DNA of 64,000 nt from Larus michahellis (GCF_964199755.1 NC_133906.1:16589378-16653377), one strand, 5' to 3'. Numbered from the stretch's first letter, positions 43,601 through 51,616 are shown. Notes: a model not told the origin generated them from the sequence alone. Numbers and translations: made by a program.

Positions 43601-46600
43601 CAGAGAGCGCCGAGCCCACCACCACCTCCTGCGTGGCCTTTCAACGCTGTCCCCGAGTAGAACAAACGAGCCCCGATTTGAGAGTCCCCAATTAAACCAG
43701 AGAGGCTAATCACTACCCCGTTTACACCGTGTCCCTGCTCCCCAAGACCCCCTGGCAGGGCTCAGCCCAAGCTACCCGCGGGCTCGCAGCACAGCTCCCG
43801 CCTGAGCGGCCGCATACCAACCAACACAAAGGTATTTTAAAAACCCATAACCCGTAGCTCTGTATCAACTATAAAGTTGGGTTGCCTTAGTTACCAGCAG
43901 TAATTACAGATGTCTTTGTAGATTACGTGAAAGAATAAAAGCCTCCCTTAGAGCTAAACTGTCCCCTGGCAAGATTATTGCCATGCAGAGAGCTGGTAAA
44001 CCCCAGGAACAAAACTCCCGGCTCCGCCAAAACCAATTCTACCACTGGCTTTACTGGAGACTGGAGTTCACCCTAAAGGAGAGGCAGATCTCAAACGCGC
44101 TGTCCTTTGGAGCAGAGAAGGATAAGCTTCTGCTCATGTTTCTGGGAGAACTGCTGCCGGGCTCAGCTCCTAGCCTACATGTGGACACCACGAAGGTCCT
44201 TCTCCACCAGGCTCTCACAATGGAGAGCTGATGGGACTCCAGACATGTCCAGTCCAGCCCAGCCCAACCTCATCCCGCTGTGCTGCACTTGAGGGACGGG
44301 GGTCTCTGGGAGCTGCTCTCATCTCCTGCCTGCACACCGCGGGCTGAGGTCTGCTCTCCTGGGGTGTCCCATAACACCCCGGAGCCTCAGCCCCCCAAGG
44401 TTGGCCAAAGAGTCAGTAGGGCTCAGCAACCTGCCCTCCCGCAGCACGGGCAATCCATTACCTCCACGGGCACTTCATATGCTTGTATTAACTTCAAAGT
44501 GACATGCTAACTGTACGTTTTCGTGGCCTATGGAGCTTCTTTGTGGGATATGTTACAATCATCACTGTAAAATGTTCGTCTTCAGTTTCTGACAGGTTTG
44601 ACATAGCTCTGATCTAAAAATGTGATAGATACCCAATGGCAGTTACCAGCCTTCAAAACCTAAATGCCTCTACTAAGATAAACGGAGACCAAAATATTAA
44701 TTTAGTCTTAGCAAAATGAAAAATCGTTTCACCTTAACTGCAGTAATTTTCTGTTTAGAATCAATGGCCAAAACCATGGAGCAAATATGTTATGCTCAAT
44801 AGTTTTATTTCTCCAGTCACGCAGCCACAGTAAGATGTCAGTGTAATGGCATATTCATAAAAATCCCAAATTCTGAATTTTTCTTTAGGTATATACAAAG
44901 GTAGCAGAGAAATGTGAGTGAGGGAATCCAAATACGTAGACAGATTTTGAGACGATTTCAGAGAAACACATTATCATTAAAACATATGGGAGGTAGCATA
45001 ATGGAAAGGATTATATTATTTTTTATAGCAATATTATTTTCCTATTTTGTTGATTTTTTTCCATCAACATGGAGACATTAGCTTAGGAAAAAAACCAACA
45101 CCACACAATTGGTATGCAACAGATCCCCAGAAGGATATTCATATCAAAGACGACCTCAGGGGAAAAGCAGAGCTCAGGAACTACTGAGAAGAAAAGTCTT
45201 TGCTGACAGCAATAGAAATGACACAAAATAACTCAAATATGACAATACCATTTGCTTTCAAAGGTAAATATTGTATTTCTCCAACAAATACTTTGAAGAG
45301 ACTACTCCCAAAGATAAAGTTACAAACGTTTTAATTCTTTAACCAAGAAAATCAACATTCCAGGGTTGTTCTCCTGTTCAAACTCAAACACATCTTGCAA
45401 ATTCAGAACCAGAGTACCATGCCTTACGTAATTTCTCCATAAAATGCAAGTCCCTATCAGCACACTACAAGAAAATCGGGATTCTGAACTAATTTGTTGC
45501 CAAATGCGAACATTTCAGGTTAAATCCCCCTTGCCTCTGGCTGCTTCTGCCCACGTGCAATGCCATGGGCACATGATACCACCGAACAACTCAGATGTGC
45601 AAGTTATCAGGACATTGGAGTCCGGGCAGGCTTGGGACCAGAGTGAGAGGTGATGCGAGCACCAATAATGTGTTCCTCACTGACTACAAAAATGAAAGAA
45701 AAAAAAAAAAAAAAAAGCAGTAACATGAAAAACCAGAGGGAATTCTGCTGTCATGAAAGTCACAGAGTGTAAAATTTGAGGGCTGGTCTGCATGACACAG
45801 ATCTGAGTTGAAATGCGGGGCAAAAGTACAAAAATGGGAACACAACCAGCCCATGGTGCTCGCCCACCGAGGTCGTTTTTCAACACCTCCTTCCAGGACT
45901 TGCTCAGAGCAGGCAAAGCAGCCTCGGCGCAGTCCCACACGACGTGCCCTTTCGAGGCAGAGAGCAGGGGAATATTTCCAGCTTCCCTTGCCAAGAGTCA
46001 AACCCCACATCGTTACTGCCCGCAACCAGTTCAGGATCGCCTTCCTCTTCCCAAAAACTAGACATACAAGCAACAATTAGGGTAATCATTCCCCACTTCC
46101 AGAGGCAGAGAACATGCTGATGGGGACAGTCCTTCACATCCTAAAAACAGATGGTCTGGAAAAAATGGGTAAGGCAAAACAGTCCAGGTACTTTTCCGGT
46201 GACTTTTTCACCGCTGTATTCCCAGCAAAAGGCCTCCAGTCAAAATGAGACTATTGTCGGTAACTGTAAAAAAAGGTAATAAGTAATAGTGCCAAGGATG
46301 ATCCCAGCCTGAGGTATCAAAACATCTCTGCTCCACTTCCTCAAACACTAGACTCATTTATATATCCATATAAAGAAAAAAAAAGACGGCAAACCCATTC
46401 CACGGACTATCATCTAGCACGACAAGCTAAGATTTCATGCCACTTGAAATTAATTAATATCTGGATTAATATCCAGAGGTGGCCATTGACACCCTTACGG
46501 GAAGCACAAGCCCTACATTGTAATTTAAAGAGAGATGTGGCAGGCTGAAAGTTTTGTTTTGCACATTAAATACACAAACAATTGCAACCTTTGAGTCTCA

Positions 46601-47833
46601 TAAGGATAGAAAGCTGCCCTTTGGAGCTTAGAAAGCAATTCCCACTGGCTGCTGACAGTGTTTCCCTGCCACAGAGAGAAAATTTCCAGAATTTGGGGGC
46701 TGATCCCAGCTTAATTTTCTGATATATCATATTTAAAGAAAACTTCTGTCAAGGCCTGACAATTACGACCAACAGGTCAAGCCCCCCTCTCTGTTCCCCC
46801 ACCCCCTGCAAGGTCACCAGCACAAAAGGAAGCACTCAGCTCCTCCTGTTTTTTAAAAAAAAATACAAAAAAAACCCCCACCAAAACAGCTTAATGTTTA
46901 GTTTGAAGCAGTACAAGTGAGTGAAAGGCACCCCGACAGCAGGGAGGAAGAACGAAGGCAGAGTCGAAACACTGAACATCCCTCTGGCATCTACGAAGTC
47001 CCTGCGCAGCAATATCCTCTTTTATGTATTCAGTGGACATTAGGTCGGCTCTGCGAGCACTTCAGCACACAGGTTTTGGAGCAAAATAACTGCCTTGCAG
47101 GAAATAAAGTATATCTGGCCCAACTACCGTGCGAGGGAGACACGGGATCCCCTCCTGCCCCCTGTAACACCCGTGCAGTGCACAGCTTCCACGTACACAG
47201 ACAGGTAAATTGAGCCCTGAAGGCTTCACAGACGTTAGAGATTTGAATTCATTACTCAAAAAAAGCTGCAAATATCAGCGGGTAAGCTGCTGGAGGCTCA
47301 AGATACAAGCAAGGCAGACACAAGCCCAGCGTTTGAGGAGGCACATCTCGTTGACGGAGTGACCCTGCAGCAACACCGGCCCACCTTTCTGCCCCACACG
47401 CGGTGCCAGAAAACACCCACCGGGGCAGCCAGCCTCCCTTACCTCGCTCTTCAGATCTAAACCACATCCTGACTGAAAAACCGCTCCGTTCCTTCGGTGT
47501 GGGCACCCGGGGCCAAGCCGCCTGTCACCATGACATTGCAACATCTAGTAATAACCCTGGCAGGCGCTCCTCGCAGAAGGTATTTCTGCAGGCGGGTGGG
47601 AATTGGGGGGGAATCGGGGGGGAATCCCCCAAACCGTGTCCCGCATGCCTGTGCACAGCCCCGGCGAGCTCCCGGGGTGGGGGGGGAAACACGGCATCCC
47701 CATCCCCGAGGCGCTGCATCCCGCATCCCGCCGAGCATCCCCCGCCACCCGTCCCTCCGGGCACCCCCCGACCCGCCGCGCTGCCGGGGCGGACACAAAG
47801 GCTCGGCGGCGGTCCCTACCTCTCCTCCTCCAT
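1609..47833 (-). CDS. KLHL3: KLHL3, kelch-like protein 3 (15 coding exons)
   Basis: Substrate adaptor of the cytosolic CUL3-RING E3 ubiquitin ligase that targets WNK kinases and thereby limits NaCl cotransport in the distal nephron (known for mammals). Coding exons, in transcript order: 47820-47833, 39980-40096, 36892-36998, 31426-31547, 23775-23937, 20687-20796, 15617-15733, 14458-14607, 11679-11796, 10756-10953, 9813-9914, 5804-5932, 2253-2393, 1890-2033, 1609-1637. They sum to 1761 nt, giving 586 aa plus TGA, against 587 aa in human KLHL3. Every intron is GT-AG and every phase joins. Domains: variable N-tail 1-48, BTB about 49-156, BACK about 157-260, and six kelch repeats 301-586 with the double-glycine blades VVGG, AVGG, AVGG, AVGG, ATGG and VVGG. 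The paralogue KLHL2 was considered; the BACK segment, the first kelch repeats and the C-terminus (VAVIHKPL, human KLHL3 VAVIHKSL) fit KLHL3 better, and HNRNPA0 as neighbour settles it. No frameshift or premature stop was found. Confidence 0.98.
1890..2033 (-). CDS. KLHL3: KLHL3 coding exon 14 (kelch 6)
   Basis: 144 nt, residues 530-578. It encodes [16 protein letters not shown] through S-T-G-R-S-Y-A, kelch repeat 6. The acceptor is CTTTGAG, a weaker GAG acceptor. The donor is GTAAAT, followed at once by an in-frame TAG, so reading into the intron would end the protein early. Confidence 0.97.
2253..2393 (-). CDS. KLHL3: KLHL3 coding exon 13 (kelch 5)
   Basis: 141 nt, residues 483-530. It encodes [16 protein letters not shown] through M-C-R-R-N-A. 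The R-N pair (here 527 and 528) corresponds to human Arg528 and Asn529, frequently mutated in familial hyperkalaemic hypertension. The acceptor is TTGGCAG and the donor GTAACC. Confidence 0.98.
2394..5803 (-). other. KLHL3 intron 12
   Basis: Unique-looking intronic sequence between exons 12 and 13. Short open frames on both strands have no recognisable product. No recent mobile element was seen. The two following introns, 2034-2252 and 1638-1889, are each under 260 bp. Confidence 0.7.
5804..5932 (-). CDS. KLHL3: KLHL3 coding exon 12 (kelch 4)
   Basis: 129 nt, residues 440-483. It encodes [14 protein letters not shown] through S-T-R-R-S-G-A, kelch repeat 4. The acceptor is CTTCCAG and the donor GTACTG. 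Confidence 0.98.
5933..9812 (-). other. KLHL3 intron 11
   Basis: Holds the large CR1 relic (about 6950-8170) in the same orientation as the gene. The remaining sequence is unremarkable, with T-rich runs near 8625-8640. Confidence 0.7.
6950..8170 (-). mobile_element. CR1 LINE relic, 5'-truncated, sense to KLHL3
   Basis: CR1 non-LTR retrotransposon. On the minus strand, decayed ORF2 pieces appear in the right order: reverse transcriptase with [11 protein letters not shown] and the catalytic F-A-D-D-T-K-L (7647-7946), then [10 protein letters not shown] (7374-7613), then [11 protein letters not shown] (7243-7425, in another frame), then the conserved C-terminus [16 protein letters not shown] (7023-7238). 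The 3' end at about 6953 begins with the CR1 hallmark TTAGGTTGGAAAAGACC (plus-strand reading). The frame change and internal stops show it is dead. The 5' boundary near 8170 is where similarity to CR1 fades and is approximate. Confidence 0.95.
9813..9914 (-). CDS. KLHL3: KLHL3 coding exon 11 (kelch 3)
   Basis: 102 nt, residues 406-440. It encodes [10 protein letters not shown] through T-R-R-S-S-V-G-V. The R-R-S-S motif corresponds to human Ser433 (here Ser432 because of the shorter N-tail), a reported kinase-regulated residue that controls WNK binding. The acceptor is AACTAG and the donor GTAAGA. Confidence 0.97.
9915..10755 (-). other. KLHL3 intron 10
   Basis: 841 bp with A-rich runs at 9948-9970 and 10534-10549. 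No recognised element. Confidence 0.7.
10756..10953 (-). CDS. KLHL3: KLHL3 coding exon 10 (kelch 2 and start of 3)
   Basis: 198 nt, residues 340-406, the longest coding exon. It encodes [17 protein letters not shown] through the next A-V-G-G-F-D-G-S-T. The acceptor is TTACCAG and the donor GTAGGT. Confidence 0.98.
10954..11678 (-). other. KLHL3 intron 9
   Basis: 725 bp. No recognised element. Confidence 0.7.
11679..11796 (-). CDS. KLHL3: KLHL3 coding exon 9 (kelch 1)
   Basis: 118 nt, residues 301-340. It encodes kelch repeat 1: [15 protein letters not shown] through S-R-R-C-R-A. The acceptor is CTCTCCAG and the donor GTAACG. In human, disease substitutions fall in the loops of this blade (established knowledge). 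Confidence 0.98.
11797..14457 (-). other. KLHL3 intron 8
   Basis: Unique-looking sequence. Open frames up to about 150 codons are compositional and match no family I know. Confidence 0.7.
14458..14607 (-). CDS. KLHL3: KLHL3 coding exon 8 (BACK-kelch linker)
   Basis: 150 nt, residues 251-300, phase 0 at both ends. It encodes T-V-E-E-E-A-L-I-K through P-V-S-L-P-K, the end of BACK and the basic, proline-containing linker into the propeller. The acceptor is TTCTCAG and the donor GTAAGC. Confidence 0.98.
14608..15616 (-). other. KLHL3 intron 7
   Basis: About 1 kb with poly(A) tracts near 14729-14738 and 14988-15003. No recognised element. Confidence 0.7.
15617..15733 (-). CDS. KLHL3: KLHL3 coding exon 7 (BACK)
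   Basis: 117 nt, residues 212-250, phase 0 at both ends. It encodes [14 protein letters not shown] through R-D-Y-L-V-Q, the second half of BACK. The acceptor is TGTGTAG and the donor GTTAGT. Like exon 6 it has no initiating ATG of its own and was found from continuity between exons 6 and 8. Confidence 0.97.
15734..20686 (-). other. KLHL3 intron 6
   Basis: Holds a short CR1 3' fragment (19950-20165). The rest is unique-looking, with a (CAAA)n run at 17310-17330. Confidence 0.7.
19950..20165 (-). mobile_element. CR1 LINE 3' fragment
   Basis: The plus strand reads GGTTGGAAGGGACCTCTGG, the typical bird CR1 3' terminus. The minus strand gives the ORF2 C-terminal signature [14 protein letters not shown] with S-L-E-T-F-Q. 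It is younger-looking than the intron 11 copy and is also in sense orientation to KLHL3. Confidence 0.95.
20687..20796 (-). CDS. KLHL3: KLHL3 coding exon 6 (BACK)
   Basis: 110 nt, residues 175-211. It encodes the start of the BACK domain ([13 protein letters not shown] through V-S-S-E-E-K). The acceptor is GAACAG and the donor GTACAG. No stretch in the exon begins with ATG and runs open for long, so it is easily missed by ORF finding. Confidence 0.97.
20797..23774 (-). other. KLHL3 intron 5
   Basis: About 3 kb. Around 22560-22800 it is AT-rich with several ATTA/TAAT cores and an 11-bp perfect inverted repeat, the texture of a conserved noncoding element (by eye only). Otherwise nothing recognised. 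Confidence 0.65.
22599..22639. repeat. 11-bp perfect inverted repeat
   Basis: AATGTTAATGG (22599-22609) and its exact reverse complement (22629-22639) are separated by 19 bp. Each arm carries a GTTAAT/ATTAAC half-site of the HNF1 type, but the spacing is not that of a canonical HNF1 palindrome. Confidence 0.7.
23775..23937 (-). CDS. KLHL3: KLHL3 coding exon 5 (BTB end, 3-box)
   Basis: 163 nt, residues 121-175. It encodes [10 protein letters not shown], the cysteine pair N-C-C-D-F-L, the H-P-T-N-C-L-G-I segment and A-N-A-Y-A. It finishes BTB and supplies the 3-box region that extends the CUL3 interface. The acceptor is TTTGCAG and the donor GTGAGG. Confidence 0.98.
23938..31425 (-). other. 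KLHL3 intron 4
   Basis: The second longest intron, about 7.5 kb. It holds a MIR-like relic (26300-26396), a short (TG)n(TA)n run at 26061-26078 and a CA-type run near 30972-30990. The rest is unique-looking, including an ATTA-rich patch at 27690-27790. Confidence 0.7.
26300..26396 (+). mobile_element. Old MIR-like SINE relic
   Basis: It reads in order the landmarks of MIR-type elements: CCTGCTCTGCCACAG, then ACCTGGGCCAAGAGTTAAT (the degraded TTGGGCAAGTCACTTAA box), then CAAAACTGGGAGAGGAGCAT. Strongly diverged and identified by pattern memory only. Confidence 0.5.
31426..31547 (-). CDS. KLHL3: KLHL3 coding exon 4 (BTB)
   Basis: 122 nt, residues 80-120. It starts with the second part of a split glycine codon, then D-M-S-E-S-K, and ends T-E-E-N-V-Q. 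It covers the central BTB strands and helix (K-L-I-D-Y-I-Y-T-A). The acceptor is TTTCAG and the donor GTAGGT. An AT-rich simple repeat lies about 300 bp upstream of the acceptor in intron 3. Confidence 0.97.
31856..31938. repeat. AT-rich simple repeat
   Basis: Interrupted (TA)n and T-runs over about 80 bp, some 310 bp upstream of the exon 4 acceptor on the transcript. Confidence 0.9.
36575..36592 (+). other. G-run tract, possible G-quadruplex
   Basis: Runs of 5, 7 and 4 guanines separated by single T. The 7-run can split to give four G-tracts. It lies on the strand opposite to the KLHL3 transcript sense. Confidence 0.5.
36892..36998 (-). CDS. KLHL3: KLHL3 coding exon 3 (BTB start)
   Basis: 107 nt, residues 44-80. 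It encodes the beginning of the BTB domain: K-R-L-L-C-D-V, then the [13 protein letters not shown] core typical of BTB-kelch proteins. The acceptor is TTTTTCCAG and the donor GTACTC. The BTB domain mediates homodimerisation and CUL3 binding. Confidence 0.97.
36999..39979 (-). other. KLHL3 intron 2
   Basis: About 3 kb. It contains an imperfect 13-bp inverted repeat (37770-37831) and poly(A) tracts near 37250 and 38844. No mobile element was recognised with confidence. Confidence 0.65.
37770..37831. repeat. 13-bp inverted repeat, one mismatch
   Basis: CATTAACTAGTGA (37770-37782) pairs with TCATTAGTTAATG (37819-37831) with one mismatch and a 36-bp spacer. Both arms contain an ATTAAC/GTTAAT half-site. 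Confidence 0.65.
39980..40096 (-). CDS. KLHL3: KLHL3 coding exon 2
   Basis: 117 nt, residues 5-44. It encodes the variable N-terminal tail (I-K-Q-S-S-R, then an acidic A-A-E-D-E-K run) followed by the conserved T-V-T-V-N-P-S-H-M and the helix ending N-E-L-R-S. The acceptor is TTTTTAG and the donor GTACAC. The tail is one residue shorter than in human, which accounts for the 586 versus 587 aa length. Confidence 0.95.
41358..41402. repeat. TG/TA/CA microsatellite
   Basis: Mixed (TG)n, (TA)n and (CA)n dinucleotide repeats. Confidence 0.8.
42316..42385 (+). repeat. (AAAAG)n purine tract
   Basis: About 70 bp of almost pure A and G, mainly AAAAG units. In the KLHL3 transcript it is a long pyrimidine tract. 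Confidence 0.9.
47594..47622 (+). other. Potential G-quadruplex in KLHL3 intron 1
   Basis: Four G-runs (3, 3, 7 and 7 guanines) with loops of 1, 4 and 4 nt. It lies about 200 bp inside intron 1 from the exon 1 donor, on the KLHL3 template strand, within the CpG island. Confidence 0.6.
47820..47833 (-). CDS. KLHL3: KLHL3 coding exon 1 (start codon)
   Basis: Only 14 coding bases: ATG at 47831-47833, three GAG codons, and the first two bases of a serine codon, followed by the donor GTAGGG. Joined to exon 2 this reads M-E-E-E-S-I-K, matching human M-E-G-E-S-V-K. The start context is strong (A at -3, G at +4) and lies in the CpG island. The exon is too short for ORF detection and was found from the phase and N-terminus demanded by exon 2. 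The 5'UTR extends upstream (higher coordinates) for an unknown distance. Confidence 0.85.
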
Positions 47834-47994
47834 CGTGGGGGGCGGCGGGGGCCGGGGCGGGCGGCGGGGCAGGCTCAGCGCCCCGGGCCCGGCATGGCTG
47901 CGAGCGGCCGCCCCCGCCCCGGGCCGCTTCCTGCGGGAGCGGAGCGCTGCGTCCCCGCCGCGCCCCGCCGCAGCAACTGCCGCCGCAGCCCGCA

Positions 47995-48025
47995 CCGCCG
48001 CCGCCTCCTCCTCCTCCTCCTCCTC
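47995..48025. repeat. (CCG)n(CTC)n trinucleotide repeat
   Basis: CCG triplets followed by CCT/CTC triplets, upstream of the KLHL3 start codon. It may be transcribed as (GAG)n(CGG)n in the 5'UTR. Confidence 0.8.
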
Positions 48026-48297
48026 GCAGCCTCCTCCCCCGGCGAGCTTGCGAGCGTCTCTGGGCAACGGCAGCTGTGGAGGGCGGCCCCGCCGCGCCGC
48101 CCGGCCCCCGCCGCCGCCTCCGGGTAGCGCCGCTGGCACGGCCCCCGCTCACCGCAGCGGGGAACGAAACGGGTCAATGGACCGCCCCGAGCCGTCCTGA
48201 CGCGGCGGCGGGGGGGAGCGATGGTGGAGAGCGGGAACGCACCGGGCAGCAAGACAGCAGAGAGCTGGAACCCACGGGGAGCAGCTCTCATCTCCCC

Positions 48298-48358
48298 AGC
48301 ATCCGTCCATCCCTCCATCCTTCCATCCCTCTCTCCCCTCCATCCTTCCATCCATCCA
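48298..48358. repeat. CCAT/CCTT tetranucleotide repeat
   Basis: Imperfect tandem CATC, CATT and CCTC units at the outer edge of the KLHL3 CpG island. Confidence 0.85.
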
Positions 48359-49169
48359 CTGCTGATCTTAGTCCTCAGATCGGTGCCGTTGCCTCCACAG
48401 CTCAAGAGTCGGCCGCTGGGGAGATGGCCGATGAGCCGAGTGGCCCGTAACTACTTTAATCCGTGCAATCTATAGCCTAAAGGAAAGTTTTAGAGGGTTG
48501 AAAATCCCAGGTACCAACCATGAGGCCAAGCCCGCGCACAGGGCAGCGGCAGGAGAGGGCTGGCGGTGCTCAGACCTGCTGACGAGGGAGAGGGTCCCAG
48601 CGCCCCTAGGTCTCCCCACACCATCCACAGAATGCAAGCTCTAGCCCCAATTTATAAAAATCTTGCTGCTCTTCTGTGCAATCTGCCAGGCCAAATACAT
48701 GCTGCGTAGGCAACACGGATCCTTCTAAACTGCAGGTGATATTTAGCCTGAAGCACTGGATTAAATCACATTTGCCATTTTTGTTCCAATTGATACACAT
48801 GCAGAGACCTTTACTTAAATCTATTCCCCCCCCGCTTATTTTATTAAAAGATTTTCTCAACCTGATTCTGCAACAATGAGGCCCTAGAGGTCATTTATAA
48901 TAAAGACAAGAAACATTTACTTTCTTCATTACTTTTCCATTCACAAGATGTTCTTGTGCAAAGAGATACATAGAAGTATCAAGAGATTTCTCCTGCAAGA
49001 TACCATTCCATCACTTTTGTAAGTAAAACTACCTCAAACCATGTCCTCCTCCTTACTAACCTACGTTTCACATATCTTTTAAAATATATCAGCAATTATG
49101 ACTGAACAGATGGTATTGTGCCTTCCACATGAGAGTTTCAAAAGCTTGTTGAGAATCGCAACTAGTCAT

Positions 49170-49282
49170 CACCCCCATTCTTCAGATAAGAAAACTTAAC
49201 ACACCTGGAAGGACTTTATCAACATCACATGGGGACAGAGAGTCAAGGGTCCTGCTGTTTAAACACCATTTGGCAGCCTCCC
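49170..49282 (-). mobile_element. Old MIR/L2-like relic
   Basis: The plus strand shows the reverse-complement MIR landmarks in order: CCCCATTCTTCAGATAAGAA, then AACATCACATGGGGACAGAG, then CAAGGGTCCTGCTGTTTAA and GCAGCCTCC. Heavily diverged; family assignment is approximate. Confidence 0.5.
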
Positions 49283-50870
49283 CATAAACAAAAGAAATAC
49301 AAATAAAGCCATGAAGTCAAACCACACAGGATTCAGGCAAAATTCCTGCATTTTCCCTTTGAGAATCCTGTTAAACTATCAGTTTAACACATCCTTTACT
49401 CACGAGTGTCCATTCAGTCTTACACTCTTGATGCACAACACGCAAAACAAGTTCAAACCAGAGAAAAAGTAACTATCTAAAAATAGTACAATTTAGCTAG
49501 AAAACAAGGGCTGGAGCTTGTTTCCACTGAGCAAGTCCCTCAGTAATCACAGGAAGTCCAGATACAAGAGCAGGTCCTCAAAATGCTGCAAAGTACCCAT
49601 GTATTTTTATTAACGTATATTTTTTAAATAATAAAATATCAGGCTTTCACCATAAAAAAAAAAAATCTACATCTCACTTCAGTCCACCCAAGAACTAGGC
49701 ACCGAGGTTGAATCAACGCAGCAACACCTTCTTACGCGCTTTGCCCCACCAGCACGCGTACCGCTGGACTCTACAAATGCTGATAGCAACCACAGGAAGG
49801 TACATCCCAGTGACAGACAAGAGCAAACCAGTGAGTAGTCCTTGCTGGAATGGGACAGAGGCATGTTCCAGTAATCAGAGATTATCTTTATAGCAGCCTT
49901 GCAAAATAATCGTGGCTGGGTAACAACCCCAAGACAAAAATTTCTTGCGTGTTTGTAAGTGCAAAGATTGATATCTTGAAAGAGCAGGCAGGTTAAAAGG
50001 AATTAGTAACACCCGATGGGTGGAATTTTTCCAGCCTCTTTCAAAAATTCCTAGTCCCGAGTAGCCCTAAATTCCTCCTACATCTCATCTACCTTTGATC
50101 ACCTAACCGATGCTCAGAGCAGAAGGGTCTGCAGAATGCCCGTTCCAACCGGCACCACCATTCCCTGGCCCCAAAACCTTTCCAGATTCCTGTGACAGTC
50201 TTCAGATCTACAGTGAAAGACCAAACCCCCCAGCTCTAACGAGCTGCAGGGAGAGAAGAGATCAAAGCATTGCCAGTGTCCCTACGACAGCTAGGAATTT
50301 CTTCGGTAAAAATGCCAGGAAGGGAGGGAATAAAAACAAGCCCGCCAGTCTGATCCCAGACTCTCTCCTGGCCCAAACTCTGGTGGCTGGTTTAACCCTG
50401 AGGTTGTAAGTAAAGCACAGCGAGTGCTTCCGAGAATTTAATGCTGTGAAGAGCATCAATATGCCCAGACAACTCCCTGTCAATCTCCACAGCTTCAGCA
50501 GAAGCCAGAAGGGGCCCCTTCCCCAAAACCCAGCACAGGATCGTCCAGTTCAAATACTGCCCGGCCAGGAACCCCTCACTCCTCTGCATATACCCATTTC
50601 CAGATATATACCAATATACAGGTTCCAGAGATCCATGTCACCAACAATTCGCTATCTTTAGCAGCTCTCCCTTTTAGTTGTATAATCCCCTCCACTAAAT
50701 TATTAATTGTCTTTCTTAAAAAACTATGGGTTCTGCATTGAAGAGCTGTGAAAGTTACACATAAAACACTGCATTCATGGAAGCTTCCAAGGCTGCACCT
50801 TCTCAGCCTAAGTTATTTTTCATTCTGGTTTTTAAACAATATATAGTCTCAATTTTATAATCAAACTTTA

Positions 50871-50908
50871 TCTCTCTCTCTATATATATATATATAAATA
50901 TATATATC
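50871..50908. repeat. (TC)n(TA)n microsatellite
   Basis: A TC dinucleotide run passing into a TA dinucleotide run with one interruption. Confidence 0.9.
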
Positions 50909-51600
50909 TGAGTGAACAACCTGATCTAACCCTGAAGCTGGTCCTGCTTTGAGGGAATGTTTGAACTGGATCACCTCCAGAAATCCCTTCCAATTAAAAT
51001 TATGCTGTCATTCTAATTAAGTAAATATTCATTTAGACAGATCCGTATTGAGACCGTACATTTTCTGGGAAAAGCTCCACTAAGAAAACAAATACGAGAT
51101 AAAACAGTGAAAGGTATCGACTGAACTCGATGTCTCAGTATCTCAGTGGCTAACCGAAGTCACTTGGAGGTGGTACTTGGGTACGGCACTGGCTCCCAGT
51201 GGACCTGGAGCACTTGGCAGAGAAGTCCTGAAGGTACCTGCTGCCCAACCACTGCTAGAATTGAGAGCACGCCATATTGCTTTCACGTAACAAAACCAAA
51301 ACACCATCTAAAATTTAGCTACTACAGGAACTCACAGGGATCCAAGTTACCACGGGGCTCAAAAGGAAGCTCTAGGAGACCACCTAGGTAGGGACCTTCC
51401 CAGAGCTGGAATCAGTGATGTTTTGGCAGCTGAAGCTTAAGAGGTAGGAGACTCCCGCTGAAGCGCTGTTTTCTGAAGCATGTGATCAGTAGAGGAGAGG
51501 GCGCTGGAGCACCCACCCCAGCGCCCTGCCCCCACCAGGATCCTGCTCCCCAGGCGGAGATGCTGCAAAAGCCATCAGCATCTCCAGCCTCTGGGACTGT

Positions 51601-51616
51601 TGCCCTCTGCTGGTAG
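51601..51616 (-). promoter_or_regulatory. CTCF-type binding motif
   Basis: The minus strand reads CTACCAGCAGAGGGCA, which matches all 12 positions of the vertebrate CTCF core CCASYAGRKGGC. It lies between the KLHL3 promoter and HNRNPA0, with the motif oriented toward KLHL3. Occupancy is not shown by sequence. Confidence 0.65.

Larger units (their letters stand above)
40097..47819 (-). other. KLHL3 intron 1
   Basis: The longest intron, about 7.7 kb, as is common for the first intron of regulated genes. It holds a short TG/TA/CA microsatellite (41358-41402), an AG-type purine tract (42316-42385), AT-rich DNA at 44.5-45.4 kb, poly(A) at 45694-45716, and a G-quadruplex motif near its 5' end. No gene was found inside. 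Confidence 0.7.
47640..48260 (-). promoter_or_regulatory. KLHL3: KLHL3 CpG-island promoter and 5'UTR
   Basis: Dense CpG and GC-box-like runs surround the start codon. The transcription start is most likely between about 47.85 and 48.2 kb, but no TATA box or clear initiator fixes it. Long open frames on the plus strand here (up to about 300 codons) are compositional. Confidence 0.75.

Noticed and set aside
10954-47819. Intronic miR-874 hairpin, hosted by KLHL3 in human
   Set aside because: I did not see its mature sequence on the minus strand of these introns; a covariance or BLAST search would settle it.
1609-47833. KLHL2 as the identity of the kelch gene
   Set aside because: The two paralogues share most kelch motifs, but the BACK region, C-terminus and HNRNPA0 neighbour fit KLHL3.
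47403-48450. Plus-strand open frames of 265 and 317 codons at the KLHL3 promoter
   Set aside because: CpG-island composition removes stop codons; translations are proline-, arginine- and serine-rich with no domain and no conserved start.
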